From: Mauremys mutica
Taxonomy: Eukaryota > Chordata > Testudines > Geoemydidae
Direction: 5' to 3'
NCBI RefSeq assembly: GCF_020497125.1
Contig: NC_059084.1
Coordinates: 11,497,501 to 11,561,500 of the forward strand
DNA: 64,000 nucleotides
Shown: positions 11,011-23,146 of the stretch, piece after piece
Numbering within the stretch: the first letter of the stretch is position 1
Layout of the letters: each line of letters begins with the position of its first letter
Translations under genes and position numbers: made by a program
Notes under the pieces: generated by a model
Seen by the model: the letters and a program-made list of their open reading frames with translations, nothing else
The model's database searches: none
What the model was told of the DNA's origin: nothing

Positions 11011-11306
11011 GGGTTGGTCCACACTAAGAAGCGGTGTCGAACTAGGGTACGCAAATTCAGCTACGTGAATAGCGTAGCTGAATTCGAAGTACCCTAGTTC
11101 GAACTACTCACCCGTCCAGACGCCGCAGAATCGAAGTCCGCGGCTCCAAGGTCGACTCCGCCACCGCCGTTTGCAGTGGTGGAGTACCGGAGTCGACCGC
11201 GGCGCTTCCGGAGTTCACACTATCGCGCCCAGATTAGACGCGATAGTTCGAACTCCAAGAAGTCAAACTCACCGCGTCGACCCGGCTGGTAAGTGTAGAC
11301 TAGCAC
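11011..11306. mobile_element. 296-bp hairpin-rich MITE
   Basis: The ends are GGGTTGGTCCACACT (11011-11025) and AGTGTAGACTAGCAC (11292-11306), imperfect inverted repeats. TCA flanks both sides (11008-11010 and 11307-11309), a possible 3-bp TSD. Three hairpins fill the interior: 11037-11050 with 11089-11102, 11150-11160 with 11188-11198 and 11219-11227 with 11239-11247, all perfect in the parts quoted. It is CpG-rich compared with its surroundings. The AGTGTAGAC end is shared with the elements at 48.95 and 61.1 kb. Superfamily uncertain, with PIF/Harbinger-like a possibility. Confidence 0.75.
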
Positions 11307-11693
11307 TCAGTATTAAAGTCCAGAAAGCGACAAGTTAAATTCTTGTCAGAGTCTCCTTTTCTTACTGGCTGGCTGCTTTCCCTGCTTTCCTTGTCAGTTT
11401 TGAAGTAAGCCTTTTTCCCCCCTCTGTGCTCTATTACACTGGAGGATGTTCCGCCCACTTCCTCCCACAATTGGCAGTTAAAAAGAAGGCTGCCAATATT
11501 GAACAAACTGCTGATGTCCCTAAGACGCAAACGTGTGAAAAAGACTTGCAAATGAGTATAGCACACTCGGAAACAGTCTTAACATCTGTTCATGCCAGAG
11601 TACCATTTCCATTGCTGGGAAAGGCCAAATTGTCCTCCCTGTCATTTAAAGCTACAGTTTTCTTGGGGTTAAAAACATAGAAGGGAAGAGAAT

Positions 11694-12118
11694 TAAAATC
11701 ATAGAATCATAGCATAGAAGGTTAGGGTTGGAAGAGACCTCAGGAGGTCATCGAGTCCAATCCCCTGCTCAAAATCATCACGGCCAGGGCTTTGTCAAGC
11801 CGGACCTTAAAAACCTCTAAGGATGGAGATTCCACCACCTCCCTAGGTAACCCTAGGCCTCCCCCACTGCAACTTGAGACCACTGCTCCTTGTTCTGTCA
11901 TCTGCCACCACTGAGAACAGCCAAGCTTCATCCTCTTTGGAACCCACCTTCAGGTAGTTGAAGGCTGCTATCAAATCCCCCCTCACTCTTTTCTTCTACA
12001 GACTAAATAACCCCAGTTCCCTCAGCCTCTCCTCATAAGTCATGTGCCCCAGCCCCCTTATCATTTTCGTTACCCCCGCTGGACTCTTTCCAATTTGTCC
12101 ACATCCTTTCTGTAGTGG
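11694..12118 (-). mobile_element. CR1 LINE 3' end, minus strand
   Basis: The 3' end, with repeated tcatagaa/catagcat phrases, lies at the left. Next come 'gggttggaagagacctcaggaggtcat', a classic CR1 tail, and the reversed end of ORF2. The minus-strand frame at 11740-11931 contains 'LPREVVESPSLEVFKVRLDKAL', the usual C-terminal phrase of CR1 ORF2, here with an inserted run. A further 'gactctttccaatttgtccacatcctt' region near 12085-12112 corresponds to a part upstream in ORF2. The copy is 5'-truncated there. Confidence 0.93.
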
Positions 12119-12198
12119 AAAAGATAATAAACTGTATTGATTGTGCCTGTGTGATGGTGGAGAGACAATGGGGAGTTATACAGGTATAATTGCTAAGA

Positions 12199-12340
12199 TA
12201 GTGGTCCTCAATTTTTTCTTTACTGGACCACCACCTTCTGTTAGCAATATGGGAAAGGCAGTGTGGCTACAACCCACTGACATCTGCTGTTAACCCTTTG
12301 GGGTCATGATCACCAACCTGGGGACCCATGTGTTGGAACA
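12199..12340. mobile_element. Possible degraded hAT fragment
   Basis: agtggtcctcaattttttct followed by 'actggaccaccacc' resembles the start of hAT repeats beginning CAGTGGTTCTCAACC, as at 7242. No TSD or opposite end could be placed, though caccaacctggggacccatg at 12311-12330 may be related to it. Confidence 0.3.
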
Positions 12341-13284
12341 TCAGTTTGCACTGTCTGTATGGGAATCATGAACTCTTTCCATGCCAGAGGAATATGCCGC
12401 AAAGAAAAGTGTCAGAACAAACGAGAATGAAACAAACCTTCCTTAGAATTTAATAAAAATATAGTCCCAATCCTAAAGTCCTTTTATATTCACTGTCCTG
12501 CTGACTCAAATGAGTTTTGCCTGATAGTAAATATTTCAGGATTTGGCCAAAAATTAGTAGTAGTAGTAATAAAAATAGTAATAATTAATAATGTAAACGT
12601 ATTTAACATCAATGAGATAGGCACATTATAGAGACAGACAGACCAACAGACAGTGGCAGACACTCCCCTGCTCTAACCATGGTGAATAACTGCAAATGTA
12701 AAAACTACAATTAAAACCCCCAACAAGTGGAAACCCAGAAAATGAGAAAATAAAGGTTCCATTTCATTTCATGTAAAATGCTAAGCAGCCCCAGCAGTGT
12801 AACGGCTTTAATTTGCAAGGCTGCTGCAGGAACCTTCATTTGCTCTGACAGAGCTGAGGGATGGTGACTGCTCAGGATGACTACCCTAATTCTGTGTCCA
12901 CGTCACACAGATGTCACATGTGCTAGGACGTTGAGCCCTCTGTGTCATCTGGTGGAGAGAGAGGGCTGCTGCTGTAAAGACTTGCAACTGGCTTAAAGAA
13001 TAAATTCACACAAAGCTGTCCCTGTGGCTGAATCCAGCACGAGGTCGGGATACCAGTGTACTGGAAACTGGGAAAAAGCCTTCAGAGAACAAGTTGTAAC
13101 TTTAATTTGGCCAGATGTAAAGGGCACCAGGGCTTGTGCAATAACTTGAACACTGAAGGACATGTAACGACTTTATTTAACCATGATTAATCAATTAGTA
13201 ATTCTATTCCAAGTCATTTTTATCATTATAAAAACCTAGTGATGGTAACTACAATGTCTGTGTTACAATTATCCTACCCTCATC
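12341..13284. other. Intergenic DNA, no gene recognised
   Basis: A small (TAG/TAA)n-like stretch at about 12555-12590 is the only notable pattern. I see no gene or repeat that I could name. Confidence 0.5.
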
Positions 13285-13292
13285 ATCTATAT

Positions 13293-14097
13293 CAGGGGAG
13301 GACAAACTACAGCACATGGGCCAGATCCAGCCCGTCAGGCCTTTCAGTACGGCCCGCAGGATTACCAGCCCCATGGCGCAGTGGGGCTAAAGCAGGCTCC
13401 CTGCTTTCCCTGGCCCCAAGCTGCTTCCGGAAGCAGCTGGCACCATGTCCCTGTGGCCCCTGGGGGACGTGGGGAGGGAAGAGGGCTCTGTGCACTGCCC
13501 TTGCCTGCAGGCACCACCCTCTGCTGCTCCCATTGGCTGGGAATGGGGAACCACAGCCAATGGGAGGTTTGGGGGTGGTACCCACAGGCAAGGGCAGTGA
13601 GCGGTGCGGGGCCAGGGCAGGGAGGGAGCCTGCCTTAGCCCTGTTGCACACTGCTGCCGCCCTGGAGCTGCTCAAGGTAAGCGGTGCCAGGCTGGAGCAC
13701 CCGAGCTCCCTGCACCCCCTCCTGCACCCCAACCCCCTTCCCTGCACCCCCAATCCCGTCCTGAGCCCACTGCCACATGCCGCACCCCTCCTGCACCCCA
13801 ACCCCCTGTTCTGAGCCCCTTGCCACATTCTGAACCCCAACCCCCTGCCCTGAGCCCTCTCCTGCACCCCACACCCCTCCTGCACCCCAACCCCCTGCCC
13901 TGAGCCCTCTCCTGCACCCCACATCCCTCCTGCACCCCAACCTCTTGCCCTGAGCTTCTTCCTGCACACCGCAGCCCCTCCCACACCCCACACTTCCTCC
14001 CGCACCAGAACCCCTTGCCCCAGCCCTACATTCATGGCCCTGCATACAATTTCCCCACCCAGATGTGGCCCTTGTGCCATAAAGTTTGCCCACCCCG
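13293..14097. mobile_element. 805-bp non-autonomous hAT with C-rich minisatellite
   Basis: The left end CAGGGGAGGACAAACTAC (13293-13310) pairs with the right end agtttgcccaccccg (14083-14097). The 8-bp TSD atctatat is identical on both sides (13285-13292 and 14098-14105) and has a central TA. The first 400 bp contain 'ggcccgcaggattaccagcc' and 'ttggctgggaatggggaaccacagccaatggg', a small inverted arrangement. The segment at about 13700-14000 is a C-rich tandem array with a 50-bp period, seen where tgagccctct or its variants recur at 13851, 13901 and 13951. Many long frames on both strands here (up to 257 codons) come from the low-complexity repeat and are not genes. Confidence 0.9.
13811..13990. 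repeat. 50-bp-period C-rich minisatellite inside the hAT
   Basis: Units of the form tgagccctctcctgcacccc, followed by 'acacccctcctgcaccccaaccccctgccc', recur every 50 bp from 13851 to about 13990, with shorter units to the left. The array is wholly inside the transposon. Confidence 0.85.
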
Positions 14098-14105
14098 ATC
14101 TATAT

Positions 14106-15200
14106 TATTGCTATTAGTCCTTTTTGAATGATACATTTTGTAAGTTACAAGTTTTATTGCTGATGTAATACTGAGAGATGAAATACTTTCTCTCTGAAAG
14201 GATATTGTGGAGCAAGTTTCCCTAGGATTAGGAACAAAAAATAGCAGCAGATGGGCTACAACTCGAGCAGAAACAATTCTGTGAAATTCCAGCTTAAAAC
14301 AGGCAATAAAACTAGCAATAGCATTTCTGCCGGAATGATCTTTATTGCAATGGAAAAGTCCATTGGAACGTGCTAGTTGTTTCAAGAATGGTTCGACCCT
14401 GCAACTTTGCTAAGAATCCTCCTGCTGGTGGATTTGAAACATGATGCATACTGTGTTCATATCCCTCTAAGGTGGCCAAGGGAACAAACTGGATTCAAAG
14501 TAGAAACCTACAGAGAAGGAAGTTGGAGACTTTCTCCTTTTTGGGTGGGTGAGGCTGGTTTTGTTATGGGAATGAGCCAGGCCTGTGTGATGCTCTTGTA
14601 TTTGTCTTGGCCAAATTAGTTCTTAAAACTATTCAGATCCAATTTTGGAACCAGTCAGTATTACTGGAAGGCGAGCCTGCAGATTCAGGGAGTTGTCGCT
14701 CATGCTTTGCTCCCCTGAAATATATGATTTGTCTTTAATCCCTGCTTATTTTCAGCATCAAATAGCCTTCTATATCCTTAGAGTTATTCTGATTGTTGGT
14801 GCTGCTCATTATGGGCCTGCTATCGCATCTATTGAAGTCAGCTGAGATTTTGATATTAGGTGGAGGATGGAGCCTAACTCCTTCCTATGTTTTGTCTTCA
14901 CCTGACTTGTCTCCTGCCACATTTTTTCCATTGACACATCCAACATTCTTCTATTCAGAAAGTATGAGCAGTTAAGATTTCTGTCCACTTGTCCCATACT
15001 TCACTGCCCAGGGCGGGTCAGGCAGAGTCTAACAATTTTCCCTCAGAAACCTTAATTTATATTTTTTTAAGTATGCAGACAATCCATAATATGTTTTAGC
15101 TCATGATGCCCCACAGCAAAGCACTTAAGTACAAGCATAGCTTTAAACACAAGGATAGTCCCATTTGAAATCAGTAGTATTATATCCCTCAAGTTACATG
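14106..15200. other. Intergenic DNA, no gene recognised
   Basis: Short frames on both strands (for example 117 codons on the minus strand ending in the transposon) show no known domain. Unique-looking sequence. Confidence 0.45.
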
Positions 15201-15960
15201 TGTCACAGCTCTGGGCAACTGCACCTGTATTTCCCCCTGTGTGATCCCTAGGGGGTACACGTACTCTAGACTTCTGCCTCCTCAGGTGTCATCTCTCTTG
15301 GGCGAAGACCCATATTTCTCTCCCTCCAGACCCGTTTTTTTTCAGGCTACACAGTTCCCTGCCTACTTTGTGATATTCCAGCAAACCAGACAGTGCGAAC
15401 AGGCCAGAATCTGCGCTTTGCTTTCTCTTTGAAGGCTCAAGACCAGCATAATTGCCAACAGTTGTAAGTTACCACATGTCCCTTTATTAGCAAGCACATT
15501 TATTCTTAAGGTGAAAGCATTACAGAGAAAACATATAAAAGTTCCTATGCACATGCTAAAAGCTTAGTTGAGGTCACCCATCAGTTTTATGGCCTCAGTA
15601 GGCCAAAGTCCTTTCAACCCTTTCTAGGAAGGATTAGGCTCCCCCCACCCTTGTACAGAAGGTCCTGTCCATTTGCTGGATCAGAAAGAAGGCCCAGAGT
15701 CAGTTTAACCTGAGACTATTTATGCAAAATTCCTTTCTTTGTTTGTTGGTCTCTGGAGAATCCAGTTTGAACCAGTATATGCCTTCTTTGGAGGCATTTC
15801 AACCTGAGTGAATTGGCCTAATCAATCCCCCTCCATTGTTTTTAGTTCTTGGAGGAGCTGTGGTAACCCTCCCCCCACAGAATTACATAAATCCAGGGTG
15901 CAAAATGATACATCAGCTTAATACAGTAAGATCTTCAAAGATATTACAGGAAATTGCCAT
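15201..15960. mobile_element. Possible LTR-type remnant
   Basis: It starts TGTCACAGCTCTGGGCAACT, and a 5' TG is usual for LTRs. It then runs through 'tgtgatccctagggggtacac' and a tataaaagttcc segment near 15535. Similar text is familiar to me from old retroelement LTRs in turtles, but I cannot place the far end, a TSD or any coding region. The limits are approximate and the class is unproven. Confidence 0.3.
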
Positions 15961-17454
15961 ATCTGGCATTACAGACTTATGGATCAGGACTTATGGGGCT
16001 ATTCTGCCTTGTCTTGTCAAATTGATGAACATTAATAATTTGTTGCCATGATGTCCTGCTTCTGATGCCATGGTTGAGCTCCTGCCATCAGATAACTACC
16101 TGATGATGTTACCAGACCATCCTGCATACCTGCTAAATACCAGGTGTGGGCATCCTTCCACCCTATCCACCTGATAGCCACCTGTTGTTGCCATCCTGCC
16201 TACCTGCTGTTGGCCTCATGTTCCCTTCACGTCTGTTTAGAATTTATCTGTGAACTGCACTATTTTTTTCCAAAAAGTGCTGGGAGTTAAATGCCTTCTC
16301 TAGATCATCATTCAAAAATGCTTCTTGAGCAGCGCTGGAGGAGCCGGGGGGAGGAAAGAGCTGTGAAAACCCTGATCCCAGATTCAACCTTCTGCAAGGG
16401 AATGGGAGCATCTTGCTCTTACAGACAGCAGATCGATCCTCTGTAATGGCAGGGGAGAAGAGAGAGGATGCCTTGTAACAAGTTACTGATGATGGAACTC
16501 ATCAGAGCAATCAGCTAGAAAACTTGATCAGCGTGCCCAGATGATCTTTATGTAGTGACAGTTGTGATGGAAGAGAGAATGTTCTGTGTGGAAATGCAGA
16601 CTGGGTGGCACAGGGCATTGCTTGCACTATGTGAGGCACCGAACTTCAAATCAATGTTAATTCCCATATTACTTGAACAGCCATGAGCTTTGTCAGCTCT
16701 GTGGGTTATTTAACGTACTTAAAGAGTTAATTTAGTGTTTGAAAATCACAGTAGCTCCCTCCCCACAACTTTCTGCTATGCATGCGTCTCACATACAGTA
16801 TGTAACAAAACAGGGAAGCAGACTTGGCATCCAGAAAAGGAGACAGGGGAACAAATGATCAGATGGTCTCTTCAGAACACGGCTGTTAAAATCATCTCCC
16901 TCTCCCATTGCTCTGACCACGTTACTCACTTCTTCAGATCCCTTCACTTTCTGCATTAAATTCCCGGCTGCAATTTCAAGACTTTCCCAAATTGTTTGTA
17001 ATCTCTGCTGTTACTTGCACCTGCTCCTCCCAAACCTTCTGCCTGATTTACCCTTTACCATTCCCATTTTCACACTGCCCTACATGCCACCCCCGCACTG
17101 TCTCTTCCCCTTGTTCACAAAGCAACCCCCATTGCTATATTCAAATATATCCTTTAAAATATACTCCTTCCCTCAAAGCTTTCAGCAGTGAACCATCAAG
17201 AACTGAGTATAAGAATATATATTAAGAAAGCTTGCTGATCACTCCAAGGTTTGCTTTGGGCATAGATTTTCAGAAAAATGGGTGCTTGTTTACATATGTA
17301 ATAATTACATGCACAAATGACTTAGGCAACAAACTGGTCTTTTCACCATATACATTAGGCAAGAAAATGTGCACAAAATTTTGGACAATCAATATTTCAT
17401 GTATTTTTTTTAAATGTGATCCAGTAAGTTTGGACAACACTGTCTGGGTCCTTT
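15961..17454. other. Intergenic DNA with a short imperfect duplication
   Basis: At about 16095-16215 the phrases acctgatgatgttaccag and 'acctgatagccacctgttgttgcc', each followed by 'catcctgc.tacctgct', form two imperfect tandem copies of about 60-70 bp. The rest is unique-looking, with pyrimidine-rich stretches around 17000-17140 and no gene that I can support. Confidence 0.4.
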
Positions 17455-17545
17455 AGATTGCAGGCTCTGCTGGAGAGCGACCAGGTTGTCATCTTTGTTC
17501 TGTGCAATGCCAAGCATGTGCTGTCATTGCTCAATAAATAATAAT
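17455..17545 (+). mobile_element. MIR-type 3' tail fragment
   Basis: 'gattgcaggctctgctggagagcgacc' and the end in 'gctcaataaataataatgg' match the sauropsid MIR-type tail (compare 55862 and 58080). The conserved core is absent. Confidence 0.55.
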
Positions 17546-20147
17546 GGTTTTTATGCATAGTTTATAGTCGTGGTACTAAATTCCTTTTACAATGCAATAT
17601 TGTAAGCTGAAAGTGAGAGGAAGAGCTACACATTTATCACTACGCAGCCTCTAATGCTGCATCTTTAGAAGATGGTGTAACACAAAGAAGGAATATTGCT
17701 TTATAATTGCTGCTTAACCCAGTATGTAGTGTTTTCTGTGTAATACACCCACAGAGAGAGTTATAGTAAGGTGCAAGTGGGGAAAATCAACTATTTGGGG
17801 GCAAGACATGTTTGCAAAATGAAACTCGGTTATTTCACATAATTGGACACAGAGAGAAGAAATAAGAAAAGGAAAAAGAGGAGATAGGAAAAAAGTAGAC
17901 CAAGTATACTAATCTAGTCTAAGAGCAGGGTCAGTAAGGAGTAGGGTATGATGTGGTGAGATGAACATGGCTACACTTGCTGCTACAAGAATTATTCCAT
18001 GTGCTAAAGCAGATGCATGATGGGTATCCCCAAATTATTCTCAAATACTTATTCATGTAGCTAGAATTGGGACAGAGGAAGGCTATTGTTCAATCTATAT
18101 AATCGGATGTAATAGCGCAGCTCCAGAAGCTGGAGTTAACTCACTAGCAAACTTGTTGCAGAAAAAGCTAGTAAATTGCAATTGGGTTTTATGAAAACAG
18201 CTGAATGCATTTGAAACAGCTAGAGCATGTGTGTGTTTGGAGAGGCACTGACATGGGATAATAATGGAACTTCCAGAAGCCAGTTTTCAGTATCTGATGT
18301 TACTTTGGATCTCAAATTACCATCATGCTACCTCCATAAATACTTACAAAGAAGACAATTTCAGTGGTGTATATATGAAGGAACCATGCTTCACATTACT
18401 TGGAGTTCTAAGGAATGCCTAGGTTTATTCTTAAATTATACTTTGCTGTTACATTTTCTGATCTAAGCTTATCCCTCATAGAATCTATATCCAAATTCTG
18501 TCTTTCATGCTGTCCATTGCCAAGGTATCTAAGGCTAAACATAAATACATAGTATAAATCATGGAGTGAACTCATTGAAATGGAAATACTTGTCAGTATA
18601 AATATCAGTGAGTCTAGTGTACCTACCATGAGGTAGGTGGGTGGGTATTTTTTTCAGTACAAACGGCTGTGTCATCATTTCAGCTTTGTCAGAAAGTGAA
18701 TTAAATTTGCACTAGATGAATGATCTCTAAGCAAGCTACTGAAAAATGTTGGGGTGGATATTAAATAAACTAGGCTATATGACACATACATCTATTAAAT
18801 CTATGACTATTAGGTTGGTGAGTTGAATTCTTGCGCCTCTAATTTCTGTTGAGTTGTTCCTCCTTCTGGAGCCTTGAGTCAGCTTGATAAGAATTTTTCT
18901 GATTTGTTTGCATTGCTCTGAATAATCATGTTGCTTTACAAATGTCAGTGCTTGAAACTTTAAAAGGAAACTACCTTAAGCAAGATTATCCAGTGTGTAG
19001 AAATTACAGCAAAAAGGAACAAGCAGAATTGCATAGAAGAGAGACTATTAAGGGCTGGTTCTTTTGGGTGTGTGCGCGTGGGGGGGTCATTTAGATACAA
19101 TTATTGTGTTCTCTACATCATTCAAGGCTCAGACAGTCGACTTTTTCACATCTTAGCTGTAACAGTTTTTGCATTTTATAATATTGCCTTTGTAAGTTTC
19201 TCAAGTCTGATATGCAATTCTTTAATTTGCTTGGCTGTTCTCTAATAGAACAACCTAATTAAACATGATTAGTTTTCAGATTGCATTAAACTTGATCCCT
19301 ACATATAGAAAACACTGAATCCAATTAGAGGCCATAGCAATCATTTGAGAAATGTGCAAATAGGACACCATACACTAAAATACAAATGCCTGCTGTTCTT
19401 AGCATTTCAGTTTCCTTTGCTGTTTAATGAAATATGAAAATGTGGGGGGGGGGAAAGCCATTCCTGACTGTGGCTTTCATATTACAGCTCCTGCATGGAG
19501 AGAATGCGCGGATGGGGGGGCTTGTGTGAGGCTCCTATTGAAACCAATGATAACTGTGCATGCACATTTGAAGGCAGAATTTAGCCACGTGTGTTCAACT
19601 AGAATTCAGTCTATTCATTATTATTTATTTATTACAGATGCAGAAGGGAGAAAGAGAGCACCTATAAAACATTTAATCAGTGTGTAATGTGGGATAGCTG
19701 CTGGTGCTGTGATCAAATATTTGATGTGATCGTTCGTAATTACACCATGGACCCAAACCCATAAAGAATGGATTTCTGGGTGAAATCCACTCTACTCACA
19801 TCAAACGTGAGAATTTGGGCTAAAGGCCACTGAAGTAAGACTCCCACTGACTTCAGTGGCTCTGGATCAGACCTTATGTGGGTTGAGTGTGCAGCAGGTG
19901 GGAAAGTAAAATCCATTTTAGGGTGTGAGGCAGCTGCTCAGCCTCCAACCCAGCTACTATTTCAACCTGTGGACTAAGATAGTGACCGAAGCCGATCCAC
20001 AGTAGATGTGCAGGGGTACTAGGGCTACTGGTATGCAGATGGATTAGACCCTGTGTGCATCAATGTAAGTGATCATTAAAAATGATTGTACAAGCTTCTA
20101 TTCAACTTTTAAATGGCAACACAGTGGATGTTTTAAGCACCACTTTC
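17546..20147. other. Intergenic DNA, AT-rich
   Basis: No gene recognised. The segment at about 18880-19290 is free of recognisable repeats and has several homeodomain-like TAATTA/TAATTT words, so it could include constrained DNA. At 19846-19861 there is a copy of the ccactgacttcagtgg palindromic motif. Confidence 0.4.

Positions 20148-20219
<72 letters not shown>
20148..20219. repeat. (TCTA)n microsatellite, about 18 units
   Basis: A perfect run of 72 bases of the four-base unit with no interruption. It also creates an artificial SIYL repeat in a short frame, which is not a gene. Perfect tetranucleotide arrays of this length are often polymorphic. Confidence 0.97.
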
Positions 20220-20489
20220 CATGCTACCAAAGACTGAGTCCACTGCATGTCTGGATGAAGAAAGGCAGGGGGTAAAATATTTGTTTTAATGAATGATACA
20301 ACTGATACAATAAAAGTACAAAGAGAGACAAGATGAAGTAAATCTCACATTACATAGATTTTGCTAATGAAAATGTAAGCAAAGGGATAACCCCACCCCA
20401 CACACACACACTCCTTCTTGCCAAGCTTCAGTCAGGATCAGTGTGAGTTTTTATATCTTATTTAAAAAAAACTGGCTTTATAAACTGTT

Positions 20490-20556
20490 TGCAATGTTGT
20501 TTTAGGCATGTCAGTCCCAAGATATTAGAGAGACAAGGTGAGTGAGGTAATAATAG
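20490..20556 (-). mobile_element. Single-arm copy of the fold-back repeat family of 3.2 kb
   Basis: tgcaatgttgttttaggcat followed by 'gtcagtcccaagatattagagagacaaggtgagtgaggtaat' matches the left arm at 3210-3275 in the same orientation. No opposed arm follows here. Confidence 0.55.
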
Positions 20557-22024
20557 GGACGATGATAAAATTCACCTCCATGTTAAAGTACTATGGATTC
20601 TACAAATGAGAAGAGCTACACAAGTAATAGGTATAACTACATGCTGGGATTTTCAAAGGAGCGAGTGGGTTTTGGGTGTCTAATTTACTCATGCACCTTT
20701 GAAAACTACACCTTAAGGCCACATCCTTAAGGCCATCCCTTCAAGATGTAAGTTCCTCTGGGAATCCCTTTTTTTTCTTGATTCTCATCTATGTGGGTTT
20801 TAATTTCAGGATGATAGAATTTTTTGTAGTGTGATTTTTATCTTTCATTTGGTATCCTTGACATTCTGCATCCCTGATCATTTTGCCTGACAATAATATG
20901 ACCAAATCTCTCAGCTGGTGGAAGGTTCCAGATGGTAAAGTGTTCAGTTTCAAGATGTTCCAGCATTACCAAGGAAGCAGTAAAGCCAAATGAAGATGAC
21001 AAAGAACATTCTAGACCTAATGGAAAACAACTTTTTAGATTAAATTTGCGTGGATGTTTGGCTGAGCCTTGAATGGGAACCATTTAGTGTTTGATAATAT
21101 CTTCTTCAGTACTCAGTTCTGACACACTTTGCTGCAGATCTAAACATGCATCACTGATTTTGTTGCTCAGTTTTGCATCAGTGTATGATGCCACTGCTGG
21201 AGAAAATGTGAAAAAACAAATGTTTGGAAACATAATGTACACTTTTATCTAAATTCCAGCAACCTGACACTGTAAGTCTTTCTCAGCTAAGTAATCCTTA
21301 CTTCTGTAGGATTTTCTTTGCTTCACTGGGACTATTCATCCCAACAAAGGTTTAGGACAGGACCTGTTATTTTAAACAATTAGTGAGAGACTCTCAATTG
21401 GTGTAAATTGGCAGAGTTCCCTTGACTTCCATGAAGTTATGTCAATTTACACCAGCTGAGAATCTGGCCCCTTTGCTGTTTTTTAAATACATTTTGTTGT
21501 CAATTTGGGAAGCGGGTATAATGTTTTCTATGATCTACTAACAGCAATGCTAAAACATAACAGAGGTCAAAAGAGTCTTAGACACAGAACTTGCAGATCA
21601 ACAGATTATATGGCACACCAGCCATCTAGCAGGTTCCTTAGCCCAAGTGCATATTTGTAACAGTTCACCAAATGAGGGAAGACTTCAACACGCCCTGCCC
21701 TATGCTCAATGATAGAACAGTTATGAAGTTCACCAAGCAATATAATCTAGGACTAGGATATGCACAGCTATACATTTTTTCAGTTTCAAAAGGAAATATT
21801 TGGAGATCCGTTTACAGGCTTGGGATTTCATTGGCATGCCAGAATAGCTTTTGCAACCCAAGGACTGGACATTTCATGAGAAAGTGTGTTCTTGCAATAT
21901 TTCCAAACCAAAGCGTTTGGGATAATAAAAAATACTCTGCACTTATATTATGCCTTTCAGCCAAATATTTCAAGACCTGCTGAAGTCAGTGGAAAAGCTC
22001 TCATTGATTTCAGTGCATTTTTGT
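20557..22024. other. Intergenic DNA, no gene recognised
   Basis: The piece at about 21375-21475 contains 'ggtgtaaattggcagag' and, inversely, 'gtcaatttacaccagctgagaatctggcccc', the palindromic sauropsid repeat discussed in the findings. The 103-codon plus-strand frame at 21672-21983 has no recognised domain. Confidence 0.4.
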
Positions 22025-22180
22025 TCATGCCCAAAGTGCTTTGCCACTTTATAGATTAGGAGGAAAGTGAGGCATGGAATGTTGAAGTGATTTGCTCAGG
22101 GTCAGCGCAGAATTGGGAAATGAACTCTACTCTCCTACTTCCCAGCACCTGCTCCAACCAGCATCCAACAACGCTGACTC
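22025..22180 (-). mobile_element. MIR/CORE-SINE copy, minus strand
   Basis: The phrases ttatagattaggaggaaagt, 'gaggcatggaatgttgaagtgatttgctcagggtcagcgcag' and 'ctctactctcctacttcccagc' are the reversed MIR core. Confidence 0.75.
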
Positions 22181-23138
22181 ATATTTGAATGGTCAGCCAG
22201 GCTGAATCTACAAACTTTCTGAGATTCACCCATCACTTTTTGAGATTCTTTTGGGCTACATCCCGCCCGCATTTATACTTGGGTACATCCACTGATTAAG
22301 ACAGCGCTGCATGAGGATAGAAGTAGGTGAAATCTGGTCTCCTTAGTTTGTGTAACAATTTTTACTTTCCATGCAATTTCTTTGGAAATCCTCTCTAAAG
22401 CCCTGCCCGTTGACCACATGCTGAAAGAACTTTGTGGTGGAGATGCAAACCAGCACACTGTTTGGGGACAGAAAAGCATTTTCCATATTGGCAGCAGTAC
22501 ACTTAACAGGCCAGATTTGTTATTTGATGGAGGGGAGAGTTATTAGAGAAAATCTGCTGCCTAAGTAGGTTTATACGACAGAGGTGTTCATGTAGGTGCT
22601 GCAAGGGATGATGCTTAAGTTATAAATATAGACCATGCTCTGCACATTGCTTAAACTAGATCATCATTTAAACACTTTCTGATAATGAAAATTGCTGAAA
22701 ATATATTAGTGCTATTGCTCTTACCCTGTGAAAGCATGGCTGGGACTGGAAGACATGTCAGCAAAGCACAGCAGGCATGTCAGCATTCTTCCCCCCTCTT
22801 CTTTCTCCCAACTTAATACAAAAATGTGGTATTCTCACAGCTTTACTTTTATCTCTGCCTCTTGTTTCTCTGCTGTTTTTCTTAAATGTTGATGGTACTG
22901 AATTCATAGGCAGAGACAAAACTGGGTGCTGTCAATCTTAATCCTTTGAGGGGTTAATACCTTTGAGTATCAAATGCCTGATGTTTACCATTTTATGGAC
23001 TGGCTTCCTTTTTAGTCCTGGGTATTTTGTTGGTACCTACAGATCTCCTGGCATTTGGGTACCTACGCTAACTTGGTAGGTTATCTAAAGTCTTCATTTC
23101 TGGAGTTCCAGTTGAGAGAGAAGGCCACATAGGCATAA
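22181..23138. other. Intergenic DNA, no gene recognised
   Basis: No repeat or gene that I could name. Composition similar to its surroundings. Confidence 0.45.
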
Positions 23139-23146
23139 GTCCAAAG

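Noticed and set aside
13307..14093. Large frames of up to 257 codons on the minus strand, and several on the plus strand
   Set aside because: They lie inside the 805-bp hAT and its C-rich minisatellite. Low-complexity repeats open several frames at once.
20069..20275. Ser-Ile-Tyr-Leu repeat protein
   Set aside because: It is only the translation of the (TCTA)n microsatellite.
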